12,652 nt of DNA. It comes from Chloroflexota bacterium. GTDB lineage: Bacteria; Chloroflexota; Anaerolineae; Anaerolineales; Villigracilaceae. This document shows, one piece after another, positions 5,520-12,652 of the stretch. A program made the position numbers and the translations under genes. How positions within the stretch are numbered: position 1 is the first letter of the stretch; every line of letters starts with the position of its first letter. The stretch spans positions 1-12,652 of the forward strand of contig JACPVD010000186.1 of NCBI GenBank assembly GCA_016191895.1, in the 5' to 3' direction. The notes beneath the pieces were generated by a model, which was not told the origin of the DNA, ran no database searches, and saw only the letters and a program-made list of their open reading frames with translations.

Positions 5520-5678
5520 CATTGTCCTTCGGTAACTGCGCCAATTGCAAAGATTTTTCAGCGCGATACGCTTTGCGATGACGCCTTTGGCTGCGGAATG
5601 AATTCCGCGTTACAACGCCCTACCCAAATCCATGAGTCTCTGATAATATACCGCCCGCACGCCGAACCATTGAATCTC
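5520..5678. other. Gene-free spacer between the glycosyltransferase and typA (first half)
   Basis: No coding frame is credible between 5520 and 5830. This first half contains the perfect small hairpin at 5593-5608 and the direct words GCGATACG / GCGATGACG around 5563-5583, and ends in the terminator at 5679-5710. A -10-like TAATAT lies near 5644-5649 but lacks a partner -35, so I do not call a promoter. Confidence 0.45.
5593..5608. repeat. Short perfect hairpin (7-bp arms, 2-nt loop)
   Basis: GCGGAAT (5593-5599), GA, ATTCCGC (5602-5608). It has the same architecture as the palindromes at 1388-1403 and 1414-1431 but a different sequence. It lies 74 nt after the glycosyltransferase stop and lacks a following T-run, so it is not a standard terminator. 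Confidence 0.5.
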
Positions 5679-5710
5679 AAACCCTCGGCCTTTTCCCGGC
5701 GGGGGTTTTT
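5679..5710 (+). terminator. Rho-independent terminator upstream of typA
   Basis: AAACCC (5679-5684) pairs with GGGTTT (5703-5708), extended inward by a wobble and GC pairs of CGGCC (5686-5690) with GGCGG (5698-5702), with one bulge and the loop TTTTCCC. The T-run TTTTT (5706-5710) completes the signal on the plus strand. It most likely ends the transcript of the response regulator/glycosyltransferase unit, or a short leader transcript, before typA. Confidence 0.6.
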
Positions 5711-5745
5711 GTGTGTAAATGTATCTTCTCGATAAATTGGGGTGT

Positions 5746-5784
5746 GGGATGTTTTGGGCGCGCGAAACGCGCCCAAAACATCCC
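5746..5784. promoter_or_regulatory. Perfect 17-bp hairpin in the typA leader
   Basis: GGGATGTTTTGGGCGCG (5746-5762) pairs perfectly with CGCGCCCAAAACATCCC (5768-5784) around the loop CGAAA; a T-G and a G-C pair extend it outward. It ends 46 nt before the typA ATG and is followed by the pyrimidine-rich run CTTCCCCTCTTCTTTTTG (5786-5803). A weak promoter (TTGTGT 5709-5714, 16 nt, GATAAA 5731-5736) would place the RNA 5' end next to the hairpin. Possible roles are a 5'-stabilising structure, an attenuator with a poor U-tract, or an operator; none is proven. Confidence 0.55.
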
Positions 5785-5830
5785 GCTTCCCCTCTTCTTT
5801 TTGAAAGGATACCCATTGATTGAGGATAAA

Positions 5831-7690
5831 ATGAAAATCGAACGAACCGACTTACGAAACATCGCCATTATCGCGCACGTCGACCACGGCAAGACCACCC
5901 TTGTGGACGGCCTGCTGGGCCAGTCGCATACCTTCCGCGAGAACCAGCATGTGGAAGAGCGCGTGATGGATTCCAACGACCTCGAACGCGAGCGCGGCAT
6001 TACCATCCTCGCCAAGAACACCGCCATCTCATTGGTCGACCCGGCTACAAAGCAAACGGTCAAGATCAATATCGTCGATACGCCCGGCCACGCCGATTTT
6101 GGCGGCGAAGTGGAACGCGTGATGAACATGGTCGATGGCGTGCTGTTACTCGTGGATGCCGCCGAAGGTCCCATGCCGCAAACCCGTTTTGTGTTGAAGA
6201 AGGCGCTCGAACTCGGTCACAAGGCGGTGGTGGTTGTCAATAAAGTGGACCGCAAAGACGCGGAACCTTCCCGCGTGCTCAACGAGACGTTTGACCTTTT
6301 TATCGAACTCGGCGCGACGGAGGAACAGGCGGAGTTCCCCGTTGTGTATGCCCAGGCCACAGCCGGCAAAGCGGGTCTCACCCCTGACCTCGGGCCTGAT
6401 CTGCAACCCCTGTTCGACGTCATCCTCAAGCATATCCCCGCTCCCAACGTGGACGTGGACGCTCCCCTGCAAATGCTTATCACCATGCTCGGCTACGACG
6501 ATTATCGCGGCGTGACCGCCATTGGCCGTGTCTTCGCTGGTACGATCAAAGCCGGGCAAAAACTGGCGCGGATGAAATTGGATGGATCGGTCCTGCCCGA
6601 AAGCGTGCGCTATCTTTACACATTCAAAGGCTTGAAGAAAGTCGAGATCGACGAAGTGAAAGCCGGCGACATCATTTCGCTTGCCGGCCTCGAGGGCATT
6701 GCCATCGGCGAAACCCTGGCCGACCCGGCCAGCCCCGTCGCGCTGCCGACGATCAAAGTGGAGGAACCAACCGTCCGTATGACGTTTGGCGTGAATACAT
6801 CGCCATTCACCGGCCGGGAAGGCACATGGAGCACATCCCGTAAATTGCGCGAACGCTTATACGACGAACTTCGCACCAATGTATCCCTGCGCGTGGAAGA
6901 CACCGAATCGGCTGAAAACTTTTTGGTCTCCGGGCGCGGCGAGTTGCATTTGGGAATTCTCATCGAAACCATGCGCCGCGAGGGATATGAATTCCAGGTC
7001 TCTCGGCCTGAAGTGATCTATCACAAAGCGGACGACGGCGTGTTGCTGGAGCCTTATGAAGAAGTGCATGTGGAGACCAGCAACGAAACCGTCGGGGTGG
7101 TGGTGGAAATGCTTGGGAGCCGAAGAGGCCAGATGATGGAGATGCAGGATGCGGGTCAGGGAATGACGCGCATTGTGTATGTCGTCCCAACCCGCGGCCT
7201 GCTTGGATTCCGTTATCAATTCCTTACGTCCACGCGCGGCGAGGGAGTCATGCACACGATCTTCAACGGGTACGATGAATTGGCCGGCCCGATTTCATCC
7301 CGCACAAAAGGTTCGATTGTCGCGTGGGAAGCGGGGACGACAACCGCCTATGCGTTGAAGGCCGCCGAAGAGCGCGGACAATTATTCCTCGGCCCCGGCG
7401 TGGACGTGTACGAAGGCATGGTGGTGGGCGAGAACGCGCGCGGCGGCGATTTGGCGGTGAACGTGTGCAAGAAAAAACACCTGACCAATATGCGGGCATC
7501 CGGCGGAGATATGGAAATCCGCCTCACGCCGCCCCGACAGATGTCTCTCGACGAAGCGATCGAATATCTCTCCGACGACGAATTGCTCGAAGTCACCCCC
7601 GAAAATTACCGTATCCGCAAGCGCATCCTCTCGACGGATGAGCGCGGCAAACAGACCAAGAAGGCAAAAGAACAATTGGGAGAACTGTAA
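5831..7690 (+). CDS. typA: Ribosome-associated translational GTPase TypA/BipA
   Basis: A 619-residue GTPase that binds the ribosome at the EF-G site and assists large-subunit assembly and stress or low-temperature growth. The GTP-binding motifs are complete: G1 AHVDHGKT (15-22), G2 RGIT (55-58), G3 DTPGH (83-87), G4 NKVD (137-140), and a G5-like [10 protein letters not shown] (173-182). A beta-barrel domain II and EF-G-like domains III and V follow ('[21 protein letters not shown]', 'RPEVIYH', then '[15 protein letters not shown]'). The C-terminal BipA-specific domain (about 500-619) is unmistakable, with [29 protein letters not shown] and [16 protein letters not shown]. Length is normal (about 600-620). 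The frame is open back to 5711, through the leader hairpin, but homology begins at [20 protein letters not shown] and GAGG (5822-5825) sits 5 nt before ATG 5831, so that start is used. It is convergent with the SH3/FnIII lipoprotein gene, 15 nt apart. Confidence 0.97.
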   Translation: MKIERTDLRNIAIIAHVDHGKTTLVDGLLGQSHTFRENQHVEERVMDSNDLERERGITILAKNTAISLVDPATKQTVKINIVDTPGHADFGGEVERVMNMVDGVLLLVDAAEGPMPQTRFVLKKALELGHKAVVVVNKVDRKDAEPSRVLNETFDLFIELGATEEQAEFPVVYAQATAGKAGLTPDLGPDLQPLFDVILKHIPAPNVDVDAPLQMLITMLGYDDYRGVTAIGRVFAGTIKAGQKLARMKLDGSVLPESVRYLYTFKGLKKVEIDEVKAGDIISLAGLEGIAIGETLADPASPVALPTIKVEEPTVRMTFGVNTSPFTGREGTWSTSRKLRERLYDELRTNVSLRVEDTESAENFLVSGRGELHLGILIETMRREGYEFQVSRPEVIYHKADDGVLLEPYEEVHVETSNETVGVVVEMLGSRRGQMMEMQDAGQGMTRIVYVVPTRGLLGFRYQFLTSTRGEGVMHTIFNGYDELAGPISSRTKGSIVAWEAGTTTAYALKAAEERGQLFLGPGVDVYEGMVVGENARGGDLAVNVCKKKHLTNMRASGGDMEIRLTPPRQMSLDEAIEYLSDDELLEVTPENYRIRKRILSTDERGKQTKKAKEQLGEL

Positions 7691-7705
7691 ACGGAGCCCA
7701 ACCGC

Positions 7706-8455
7706 TTATGGGCAGGTGATCTTGACTGGGGAACTATCCGTCTCGCCTGCCGTGTTATAGGCGCGGATGATGTACTCCACGCTCTGGCCCGGTGTCAGGT
7801 CAATGGTCTCGCCAAAAAAAGTCGAATCGACGGGAAGTTCAGCGACGACTTCTCCGTTTCGGAGAATCTTGTACCCGGTTTCGTTGTCGGCTTTATCGTT
7901 CCACGAGATGGTGATGTCGGCTTTGCCGGGGAAATAGCAGTAAAACGTCCAGCCGTTTTCTTTTGCAAGAGTGGGTTGCTCAGGAGCGCCTCCCAGCGGC
8001 GTGGGCGGCGCGGTGACGGTGGGAATGGCCGAAAAACTACCGGAGGGAGTTGTAAACTCTCCAGACAACCAGCATTCGCCATCTTTGGTGGAGACCACCC
8101 AATAGTTTGGCGGGAAGAATCCGACGATCTTTACAGGGTCTGTGGGAAGGATTTGTGTGACGCGTTCGTAGTTTTTACCGGGGCCGCTTCTGCAATTGGT
8201 CACATCCCCGACGCTTGCCATCGGCTGGGTAAATGTCGGTGTAGCCGGGGCGGTCGTTGCGGTTCCGATGTTCCGTGTTGGGCTGGCAAGCGGCGTGGCC
8301 GCAGATTCAGCGTCGAGCACCGCTTGTACGGTCAACGCCGCAGAGGTTGACATTTCCACATCAGAAGATCCGCCGGCAGAAAAGGGGATATTGCAGGATA
8401 TAAGGACCGCCATCGCCACTGTGACCGGCCACATAATTTCCCATTTGTTTTTCAT
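7706..8455 (-). CDS. Lipoprotein with SH3 and fibronectin type III domains
   Basis: A 249-residue exported protein. The N-terminus has a lipoprotein signal with lipobox LISC (Cys21). A low-complexity Ala/Thr/Ser/Pro linker covers about 45-78. Residues about 80-138 form a bacterial SH3-type domain (GDVTNCRSGPGKNYERVTQILP, split as two halves around Cys88, and the later WVVSTKDGECWLSGEF), the paired cysteines perhaps bridging. A second linker (about 139-160) leads to a fibronectin type III-like domain (about 163-249: ITISWNDKADNETGYKILRNG, 'YIIRAYNTAGETDSSPVKI'). Such proteins are anchored outside the membrane and may bind peptidoglycan or other proteins; no enzyme motif is present. The ATG has a weak GAG 5 nt upstream and an AAGGAA further out. 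It may be the last gene of the tyrosine-catabolism transcript or a separate unit. Confidence 0.82.
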   Translation of the reverse strand: MKNKWEIMWPVTVAMAVLISCNIPFSAGGSSDVEMSTSAALTVQAVLDAESAATPLASPTRNIGTATTAPATPTFTQPMASVGDVTNCRSGPGKNYERVTQILPTDPVKIVGFFPPNYWVVSTKDGECWLSGEFTTPSGSFSAIPTVTAPPTPLGGAPEQPTLAKENGWTFYCYFPGKADITISWNDKADNETGYKILRNGEVVAELPVDSTFFGETIDLTPGQSVEYIIRAYNTAGETDSSPVKITCP

Positions 8456-8483
8456 TTTCTCAAGTTCCTTAGTAAGAAGTGGA

Positions 8484-8506
8484 GTCGAAAGTCTCTGACT
8501 TTCGAC
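8484..8506. repeat. Perfect 10-bp hairpin between the hydrolase and the SH3 lipoprotein gene
   Basis: GTCGAAAGTC (8484-8493), loop TCT, GACTTTCGAC (8497-8506). It lies 23 nt after the stop of the serine hydrolase and 28 nt before the lipoprotein ATG on the minus strand. No T-run follows on that strand, so it is more likely an intercistronic element than a strong terminator. Confidence 0.5.
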
Positions 8507-8529
8507 GGATCGATAGACTTGGCTATCTC

Positions 8530-9897
8530 CTACGCGATCTTCTTATGCGCCCTGCCGCCGATGCGGAAAAATTGCACCCTTCCCTTTTCATCGCGGATGA
8601 AATCGCCGAGCGCGTCTTTCATGGGCTCGTCCAGCCCGATGGTCTGGTCTTTGGCGTGGAAGGCCATGCGCATGGGAGGCGCAGCCGGGCCGGGCGGAGT
8701 GTCCGGCGTGGGGAATCCGCCAAGCGGAATGTGATGATAGACGAGATAGCCATTTTTGACTTTCAAATCGAACGCTTCGATTCCGATGCGATACGACCCG
8801 GCGTATTCCTTCAACCCGCCGGCGGGCGCTTTCATCGGCTTTGGCATGGACGCTCCAACGCCGAAATAAGTTTCCAATGCGAGGCTGATGATGTTGTTAT
8901 TGAGAACCCCGCCACTGTCGCTGTTGGTGAGAATGGCGATCGCAAAATCTTTTTCGGGGATGAAGAGAAACGCAGCCTGTTGACCGTGAGTCGCGCCGCC
9001 GTGACTGTAGCGTGTGAGCGGCCCCGCCTTGTTGATGAACCAGGTGATGCCCATCTTGCCGCGTCCGCCGGCGTCGGCCTGTGGAACTCTCATCGCTTCC
9101 AGTGTTTTGCGTTTGACGATTCGATCCCCATTTCCCATGTGGAAGCGGGCGTACGCCAGTAAATCCCTCACAGTACTGACCAGCCCGCCGACCCCGTTGC
9201 CGGCGCGTCCGATCGCCCAGGGACGGGCGACAAGAACTTTTTTATTTTTTTCGTAATGTCCGCTGGCAAAGCGATGCGTGATGAGAATATCGTCGGGATA
9301 GAAGAAACTCATCCCCAGGCCAAGCGGATCGAGCAAAATTTCCTGCACGGCTTTCTCGTAATTTTTTCCCGTCACCACTTCGATCAGGCGCGAAGCGATG
9401 TTGAATCCCGCGTTATTATACGACCAGATTTTTCCAAGCGGCATCACTTGTTCGAGTTTCGCTATGTTCTTCACCATCTTCGCGAGCGCGTCGTCGCCGT
9501 TGCCGAAATCGTTGAAGTAATCTCCCACCCAGCCGCCGGTGTGGGTGAGCAGGTGGCGCGTGGCGACCTGTTTTGCCACGCTTGCATCGCGTAACTTAAA
9601 ATCCTTGAGATACCTGCGCACCGGCGCATCGAGATCGACCTTTCCCTGCTCGGCAAGTTTCATCAGGACGGTTCCGGTGAACGTCTTGCTGATCGAGCCG
9701 ACTTGAAAGAGCGTATCCGCCGTGACGGGGAGCGGATTCTCGACACTGGTGACGCCAAACCCGACGGCTTGTTCGCGTCCCCGGTGCCAAACCCCGATCG
9801 ATGCACCGGGAATGGACAGTCGTTTCATCTCAGCAACGATTTTGTTCGCGATCTTCTTGAATTTTTGGTCTTTGATCTTTGGGGCGGATGGTTTCAT
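8530..9897 (-). CDS. Serine hydrolase of the beta-lactamase class C / S12 esterase family
   Basis: A 455-residue protein. The penicillin-binding fold motifs are in order: SxxK in VGSISKTF (Ser68 nucleophile, Lys71), YxN in WSYNNAGF (Tyr160, Asn162), and the third motif as RYSHGGATHG (His299, Gly301). LLTHTGGW (116-123) is also typical. Members include AmpC-like enzymes, EstB-type esterases and D-amino-acid peptidases, so the substrate cannot be told; beta-lactam resistance should not be assumed. No signal peptide or lipobox is visible, so it seems cytoplasmic. The C-terminal 95 residues, starting LKEYAGSYRI, resemble the DUF3471-like small beta domain found in this family, with a proline-rich loop (about 398-412). 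The start at 9897 has a weak GGAA 5-8 nt upstream; a later ATG (Met24) would lose the first helix. It follows hmgA by 64 bp with a hairpin in between. Confidence 0.88.
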   Translation of the reverse strand: MKPSAPKIKDQKFKKIANKIVAEMKRLSIPGASIGVWHRGREQAVGFGVTSVENPLPVTADTLFQVGSISKTFTGTVLMKLAEQGKVDLDAPVRRYLKDFKLRDASVAKQVATRHLLTHTGGWVGDYFNDFGNGDDALAKMVKNIAKLEQVMPLGKIWSYNNAGFNIASRLIEVVTGKNYEKAVQEILLDPLGLGMSFFYPDDILITHRFASGHYEKNKKVLVARPWAIGRAGNGVGGLVSTVRDLLAYARFHMGNGDRIVKRKTLEAMRVPQADAGGRGKMGITWFINKAGPLTRYSHGGATHGQQAAFLFIPEKDFAIAILTNSDSGGVLNNNIISLALETYFGVGASMPKPMKAPAGGLKEYAGSYRIGIEAFDLKVKNGYLVYHHIPLGGFPTPDTPPGPAAPPMRMAFHAKDQTIGLDEPMKDALGDFIRDEKGRVQFFRIGGRAHKKIA

Positions 9898-9917
9898 GGG
9901 AATTCCGAGGGTAGATG

Positions 9918-9946
9918 TTGATGCGGCAGTTCGACTGCCGCATCAA
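9918..9946. repeat. Perfect 13-bp hairpin between hmgA and the serine hydrolase gene
   Basis: TTGATGCGGCAGT (9918-9930), loop TCG, ACTGCCGCATCAA (9934-9946). It sits 16 nt past the hmgA stop on the minus strand. The only T-run (9951-9955) is on the plus-strand side, where no gene is being read, so for the minus-strand transcript it looks like an intercistronic processing or stability element or a partial terminator. Confidence 0.6.
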
Positions 9947-9961
9947 TGCAATTTTTGAATA

Positions 9962-11125
9962 CTATTCCCCGTCGCCTTCGAGCCAGGTACTCATGTATTC
10001 CGTCTTTTCCATTTCGAGCGCCTGTTTTGTGAGATGCAATGGATGGAAGGTGTCGACCATGACGGCAAGTTCCTTTGTTTCGGCTTTGCCGATGCTGGCT
10101 TCGGTCATGCCGGGTTGCGGGCCGTGAGGCAGGCCGAATGGATGCAGGCTGATGTCGCTGCGATCGATGCCTTTGCGGCTCATGAAGTTGCCTTCGGCGT
10201 AATACAACACTTCATCCGATTGGATGTTGGAATGATTGTACGGCGCGGGGATTCCTTCCGGATGGTAATCGAACAGCCTTGGAACAAAGGAACACACCAC
10301 AAAATTGTGCGCGTCGAAGGTTTGATGGATCGGCGGCGGCATGTGGATTCTGCCGGTGATGGGTTCAAAGTCTTCAATGTTGAAGATCCAGGGATAGAGA
10401 TAACCGTCCCAGCCGACCACATCGAAGGGGTGATAATCGAGGATGTGGCGCGATAAGCGGTCGCGCACTTTCACGCGCACTTCGAAATCGCCGCGTTCGG
10501 TGTGTGTTTTCAATTTTTCCGGCACGCGGATGTCGCGTTCGCAGTAGGGGGCGTGTTCCAGCAGTTGGCCGTAATTGTTGCGATAGCGTTTGGGCGGCTC
10601 GATCTGGCTTGGGTTTTCGATGGTAAAAAACTTGCATTCTTCGTTCACTTCCATTTGCCATGTGACGCCGAAGGGAATCACGATGTAATCGCCTTTGCGG
10701 AAGGGCAGGTTTCCGAAGACGCTTTTGAGCGTTCCGCTTCCATCATGAACCCACCAGGTTTCGTAGGCCTGCGAGTTGCGGTAGAAATAGTCCATGCTGC
10801 CCGATGTGCGCGAGACGCCGAGGATGACGTCGTTGTTTCCGAGCAGGGGGATTCTCGCGGAAACAGGATCAGGCCCGGGCGGAGTCTGAGCCGTTTTGAA
10901 GGCGCGGTGGCGGATGGGGCCGTAGTCCACGTATTCGGGTTTCGCGCTTCCGAGGTCTTCCGTCATTTTTACACGGGGCGGAAGGAAGTGATGATAAAGG
11001 ATGGATTGAATGGATGAGAAGCCTTCCAACCCCATTAATTCTTCGCGATATAGTTTTCCATTGGTTTTTTTGAATTGAACGTGTCGTTTGTGCGGGATGT
11101 CGCCGAGTTTATGATAAAAGGGCAT
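9962..11125 (-). CDS. hmgA: Homogentisate 1,2-dioxygenase
   Basis: The 387-residue cytoplasmic non-heme iron enzyme opens the ring of homogentisate with O2, giving maleylacetoacetate in tyrosine/phenylalanine catabolism. The cupin iron site is visible: NHSNIQSDEVLYYAEG (297-312) supplies His298 and Glu305, and SLHPFGLPHGPQPG (326-339) supplies His328/His334 in the conserved LPHGP. Other family stretches are 'GNNDVILGVSR', 'ETWWVHDGSGTL', 'FRKGDYIVIPFGVTW' and the 'HQTFDAHNFVVCSFVPR' strand. Length fits the short bacterial form (about 380) rather than the 430-450-residue proteobacterial/eukaryotic form. The frame is open to 11338, overlapping the upstream gene, but AAGGAG at 11131-11136 lies 5 nt before ATG 11125 and homology starts at MPFYHKLGDIP, fixing the start. 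It is 17 nt downstream of the degenerate GGDEF gene. The aryl-pyruvate dioxygenase one step earlier is three genes upstream. Confidence 0.93.
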   Translation of the reverse strand: MPFYHKLGDIPHKRHVQFKKTNGKLYREELMGLEGFSSIQSILYHHFLPPRVKMTEDLGSAKPEYVDYGPIRHRAFKTAQTPPGPDPVSARIPLLGNNDVILGVSRTSGSMDYFYRNSQAYETWWVHDGSGTLKSVFGNLPFRKGDYIVIPFGVTWQMEVNEECKFFTIENPSQIEPPKRYRNNYGQLLEHAPYCERDIRVPEKLKTHTERGDFEVRVKVRDRLSRHILDYHPFDVVGWDGYLYPWIFNIEDFEPITGRIHMPPPIHQTFDAHNFVVCSFVPRLFDYHPEGIPAPYNHSNIQSDEVLYYAEGNFMSRKGIDRSDISLHPFGLPHGPQPGMTEASIGKAETKELAVMVDTFHPLHLTKQALEMEKTEYMSTWLEGDGE

Positions 11126-11130
11126 TTGAT

Positions 11131-11136
11131 CTCCTT
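11131..11136 (-). promoter_or_regulatory. hmgA ribosome-binding site
   Basis: On the minus strand AAGGAG precedes ATG 11125 by 5 nt. It decides the start against a 71-residue upstream open extension whose residues (Arg/Cys-rich, out-of-frame shadow of the neighbouring gene) show no family similarity. Confidence 0.8.
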
Positions 11137-11142
11137 GCGTAT

Positions 11143-11622
11143 CTACACCAGGATGATGTAGGTGTTTGGTCCCTTGAGTTTGGATTGTTTCAACGCCTCG
11201 TCCGCATTTTGGAAGAGCGTCGGACCGGATATGCCCGCGCCGCCGCCGTGCGAAGTTGCGCCGATTTGAAGCGTAAACGCAAGAGCGCTGTCGGCAATGT
11301 CGATCTTGTTCTTGAAAACAGAGAGAAGCCGTTCGCAAACGATGCGGGCGACATTTTCGTCTGACGCGGGAAGCAGGATGTGATAGATGTTTTTTTCCTT
11401 TGCCGAAATGTCCACCGAGCGCAGGTGTGAATTCAATGCGGCGATAAATACAGATGCGGCATTTGCAAGCAGCGCGCTGTCGATGGCGGTGGGAGTCATT
11501 TCGATCTTCAACAAGGTCAGGGGCGATGGGTAGCGACGGGATCGCGTGACCTCATAATCGAAAAGGACGTTGAATACATCGATGCTGTAAATGTCGTCGC
11601 TGTGTTGAATCTGCGGTCTCAT
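11143..11622 (-). CDS. Stand-alone degenerate GGDEF-like protein
   Basis: A 159-residue protein that follows the GGDEF fold: 'FNVLFDYEVTRSRRYPSPLTLLKIEM' (about 17-42, split here across two strands) corresponds to the first helix and strand after the usual 'LTGLxNR', 'ALNSHLRSVDIS' (62-73) to the DxxxR helix region, and 'NIYHILLPASDENVAR' occupies the place of the GGDEF loop and following strand. The C-terminal 'TLQIGATSHGGG...FQNADEALKQSKLKGPNTYII' matches the end of the domain ('ADxALYxAKxxGRN'). The GG[DE]EF motif and the metal ligand are absent, so cyclase activity is unlikely. No receiver or membrane domain is fused. GGAGG lies 5 nt before the ATG. It is 17 nt from hmgA and 30 nt after the lipoprotein gene, so it is probably part of the catabolic operon and could be a regulatory or adaptor subunit. 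Confidence 0.72.
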   Translation of the reverse strand: MRPQIQHSDDIYSIDVFNVLFDYEVTRSRRYPSPLTLLKIEMTPTAIDSALLANAASVFIAALNSHLRSVDISAKEKNIYHILLPASDENVARIVCERLLSVFKNKIDIADSALAFTLQIGATSHGGGAGISGPTLFQNADEALKQSKLKGPNTYIILV

Positions 11623-11652
11623 GTTTTCCTCCGTTGCTTGAAATGGGTGTTG

Positions 11653-12507
11653 CTATTTAATGACGATGGATTGAATCAGTGCGTCCAGGGAACCCAGGGA
11701 TGGCGTGAACACATCTGGCGCAGTTTGGCCCAGCCGATTCACGATCGCTTCATAGTATGCCTTGTCCGGAGACTCTCCGTTGAATGGAATGCCATCCGCC
11801 GGCAGGGATGTTTGCGGAATGTTACTGTCGGCGGCAAGGAAGGGCGCATTAACCGGCAGGATCGCAAGGATGTAATATTTACCGTCGCCGGTCAGTCCCT
11901 GGAACTGATAGAACAAGTCGTTGTTGTTCGCCGGCGCAGTGTATTGGGCATATTGTGTGAGAAAACGGACGCCGTTCCCATTTTGGAACGGGATCGTTTG
12001 CATATTGGATGCGAATACCATCCCGGCATTGAGTTCGGTAATTCCGGGCAGCGCGTCCCTGGTCAGCGGGGCGGATGGGTTTATGAGAATATTTCTCAAT
12101 GCCTGGATGTTGCGTGATGCGGCCTCGTTGATGGATTCGTATTCAGGGGCCGGGTAAACGAGAATATAGGCCTCGAAGAATTTTCCTTGAAGTGGATAGC
12201 CTGTGAGGGTAAATTTGGAATGCGCCGGCGCGGATACGGCGACGGGGCCGTCTGTGACCAGTAATTCCGCAACCGACTCGACATTTGCCGAGTCGCCGAG
12301 CCCGGCGGGAATCACAAACTGAATGGAATTTGCCGAGATTGTGATTCCGCTGTTTTGCGTTGACGGCGTTACAGTGGCGGGAGGGACGGCGGCGGTTAGC
12401 GCGGAAAGCGTCGATGCAACGATCGTCTCCACGCTGCCGGGCTGGGCAGGAGCGCCACATGCGGCCAGGAGGAGGCAAATTGTTGCCGCTATGAAAATTT
12501 TCTTCAT
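11653..12507 (-). CDS. Lipoprotein of unknown family in the tyrosine-catabolism operon
   Basis: I do not recognise a family. The 284-residue product starts MKKIFIAATICLLLAACGAP, a textbook lipoprotein signal with lipobox LAAC (Cys17). A short Ala/Thr/Pro/Ser linker (about 30-52) leads to a globular domain (about 53-284) rich in beta-strand patterns, e.g. 'ITISANSIQFVIPAGLGDSA' and 'FFEAYILVYPAPEYESI', a helix 'EAASRNIQALRNILIN', and 'GVRFLTQYAQYTAPANNNDLFYQFQGL' followed by 'KYYILAILPVNAPF'. The layout (strand-rich start, then 'vrflTqya.y..p.nn..l.Y.fqGlt.dGkyYi.ai.Pv') recurs, from memory, in uncharacterised Chloroflexota lipoproteins. GAGAG lies 7 nt before the ATG. It begins 24 nt after the hppD stop and ends 30 nt before the next gene, so it is embedded in the operon. 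Confidence 0.8.
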   Translation of the reverse strand: MKKIFIAATICLLLAACGAPAQPGSVETIVASTLSALTAAVPPATVTPSTQNSGITISANSIQFVIPAGLGDSANVESVAELLVTDGPVAVSAPAHSKFTLTGYPLQGKFFEAYILVYPAPEYESINEAASRNIQALRNILINPSAPLTRDALPGITELNAGMVFASNMQTIPFQNGNGVRFLTQYAQYTAPANNNDLFYQFQGLTGDGKYYILAILPVNAPFLAADSNIPQTSLPADGIPFNGESPDKAYYEAIVNRLGQTAPDVFTPSLGSLDALIQSIVIK

Positions 12508-12531
12508 ATTGATTCTCTCGAGTGTTCCGCG

Positions 12532-12652
<121 letters not shown>

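Noticed and set aside
5711..5830. Upstream extension of typA starting at 5711
   Set aside because: It would translate through the 17-bp leader hairpin, adds 40 residues not found in TypA, and a better start with GAGG exists at 5831.
7688..7720. Small inverted repeat GCCCA/TGGGC between typA and the convergent lipoprotein gene as a bidirectional terminator
   Set aside because: The stem is only 5 bp with no T-run on either strand, which is too weak to call.
8530..9897. Antibiotic-resistance beta-lactamase
   Set aside because: The SxxK/YxN/HxG motifs are shared by esterases and peptidases of the same fold, and the protein lacks an export signal expected for a true beta-lactamase.
9951..9955. 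T-run after the 9918-9946 hairpin as a plus-strand terminator
   Set aside because: No plus-strand gene runs into it, and a 4-nt gap separates stem and T-run; it may be chance.
10502..11017. 171-codon plus-strand frame opposite hmgA
   Set aside because: It is antisense to a well-supported dioxygenase and has no motif or start signal.
11126..11338. N-terminal extension of hmgA by 71 codons
   Set aside because: It overlaps the degenerate GGDEF gene, lacks similarity to the enzyme, and a strong AAGGAG site marks ATG 11125.

Overview
The window most resembles a chromosomal segment of a Chloroflexota bacterium, probably Anaerolineae. This is inferred from mid-to-high GC, TTG starts next to good Shine-Dalgarno sites, a Roadblock/V4R/response-regulator cluster, sequence-degenerate GGDEF proteins, SH3-type lipoproteins with Ala/Thr/Pro linkers, and many short intergenic palindromes. 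No rRNA or tRNA anchors this, so the taxonomic call is moderate.

Layout. Left arm (1-2604, minus strand): the start of a DUF433 antitoxin-like gene running off the edge; a Wzm-type polysaccharide ABC-exporter permease without its ATPase; a gene-free stretch (about 1170-1470) full of inverted repeats; and a secreted L,D-transpeptidase with two SH3-like modules. A divergent promoter region (2605-2760) then opens a plus-strand block: Roadblock/LC7 protein, V4R-domain protein, a response regulator with a degenerate GGDEF domain, a dolichyl-phosphate-mannose-synthase-like glycosyltransferase, and, after a 311-bp gap with a terminator and a 39-nt perfect hairpin, the ribosome-associated GTPase TypA/BipA. 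TypA is convergent with the right-hand minus-strand block, read from the right edge leftwards: the 3' end of 4-hydroxyphenylpyruvate dioxygenase, a lipoprotein of unknown family, a stand-alone degenerate GGDEF-like protein, homogentisate 1,2-dioxygenase, an S12 beta-lactamase-fold hydrolase, and an SH3 plus fibronectin-III lipoprotein.

How the genes work together. The right block carries two consecutive oxygen-dependent steps of tyrosine catabolism (4-hydroxyphenylpyruvate to homogentisate to maleylacetoacetate), separated by two non-catabolic genes with tight spacing, so a single transcript is likely. The maleylacetoacetate isomerase and fumarylacetoacetase genes are not in the window. The central block looks like a signalling module (Roadblock scaffold, V4R ligand or metal sensor, phospho-acceptor regulator) followed at 5 bp by a glycosyltransferase, which suggests, without proving, a tie to envelope or polyprenol-sugar metabolism. 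The left block concerns the envelope (exporter, peptidoglycan cross-linking).

The most notable non-coding signals are a 42-nt near-perfect palindrome upstream of wzm, a hairpin that appears to mask the wzm ribosome-binding site, a 9-bp-periodic inverted repeat before the response regulator, the typA leader hairpin, and a probable leaderless promoter for the L,D-transpeptidase.
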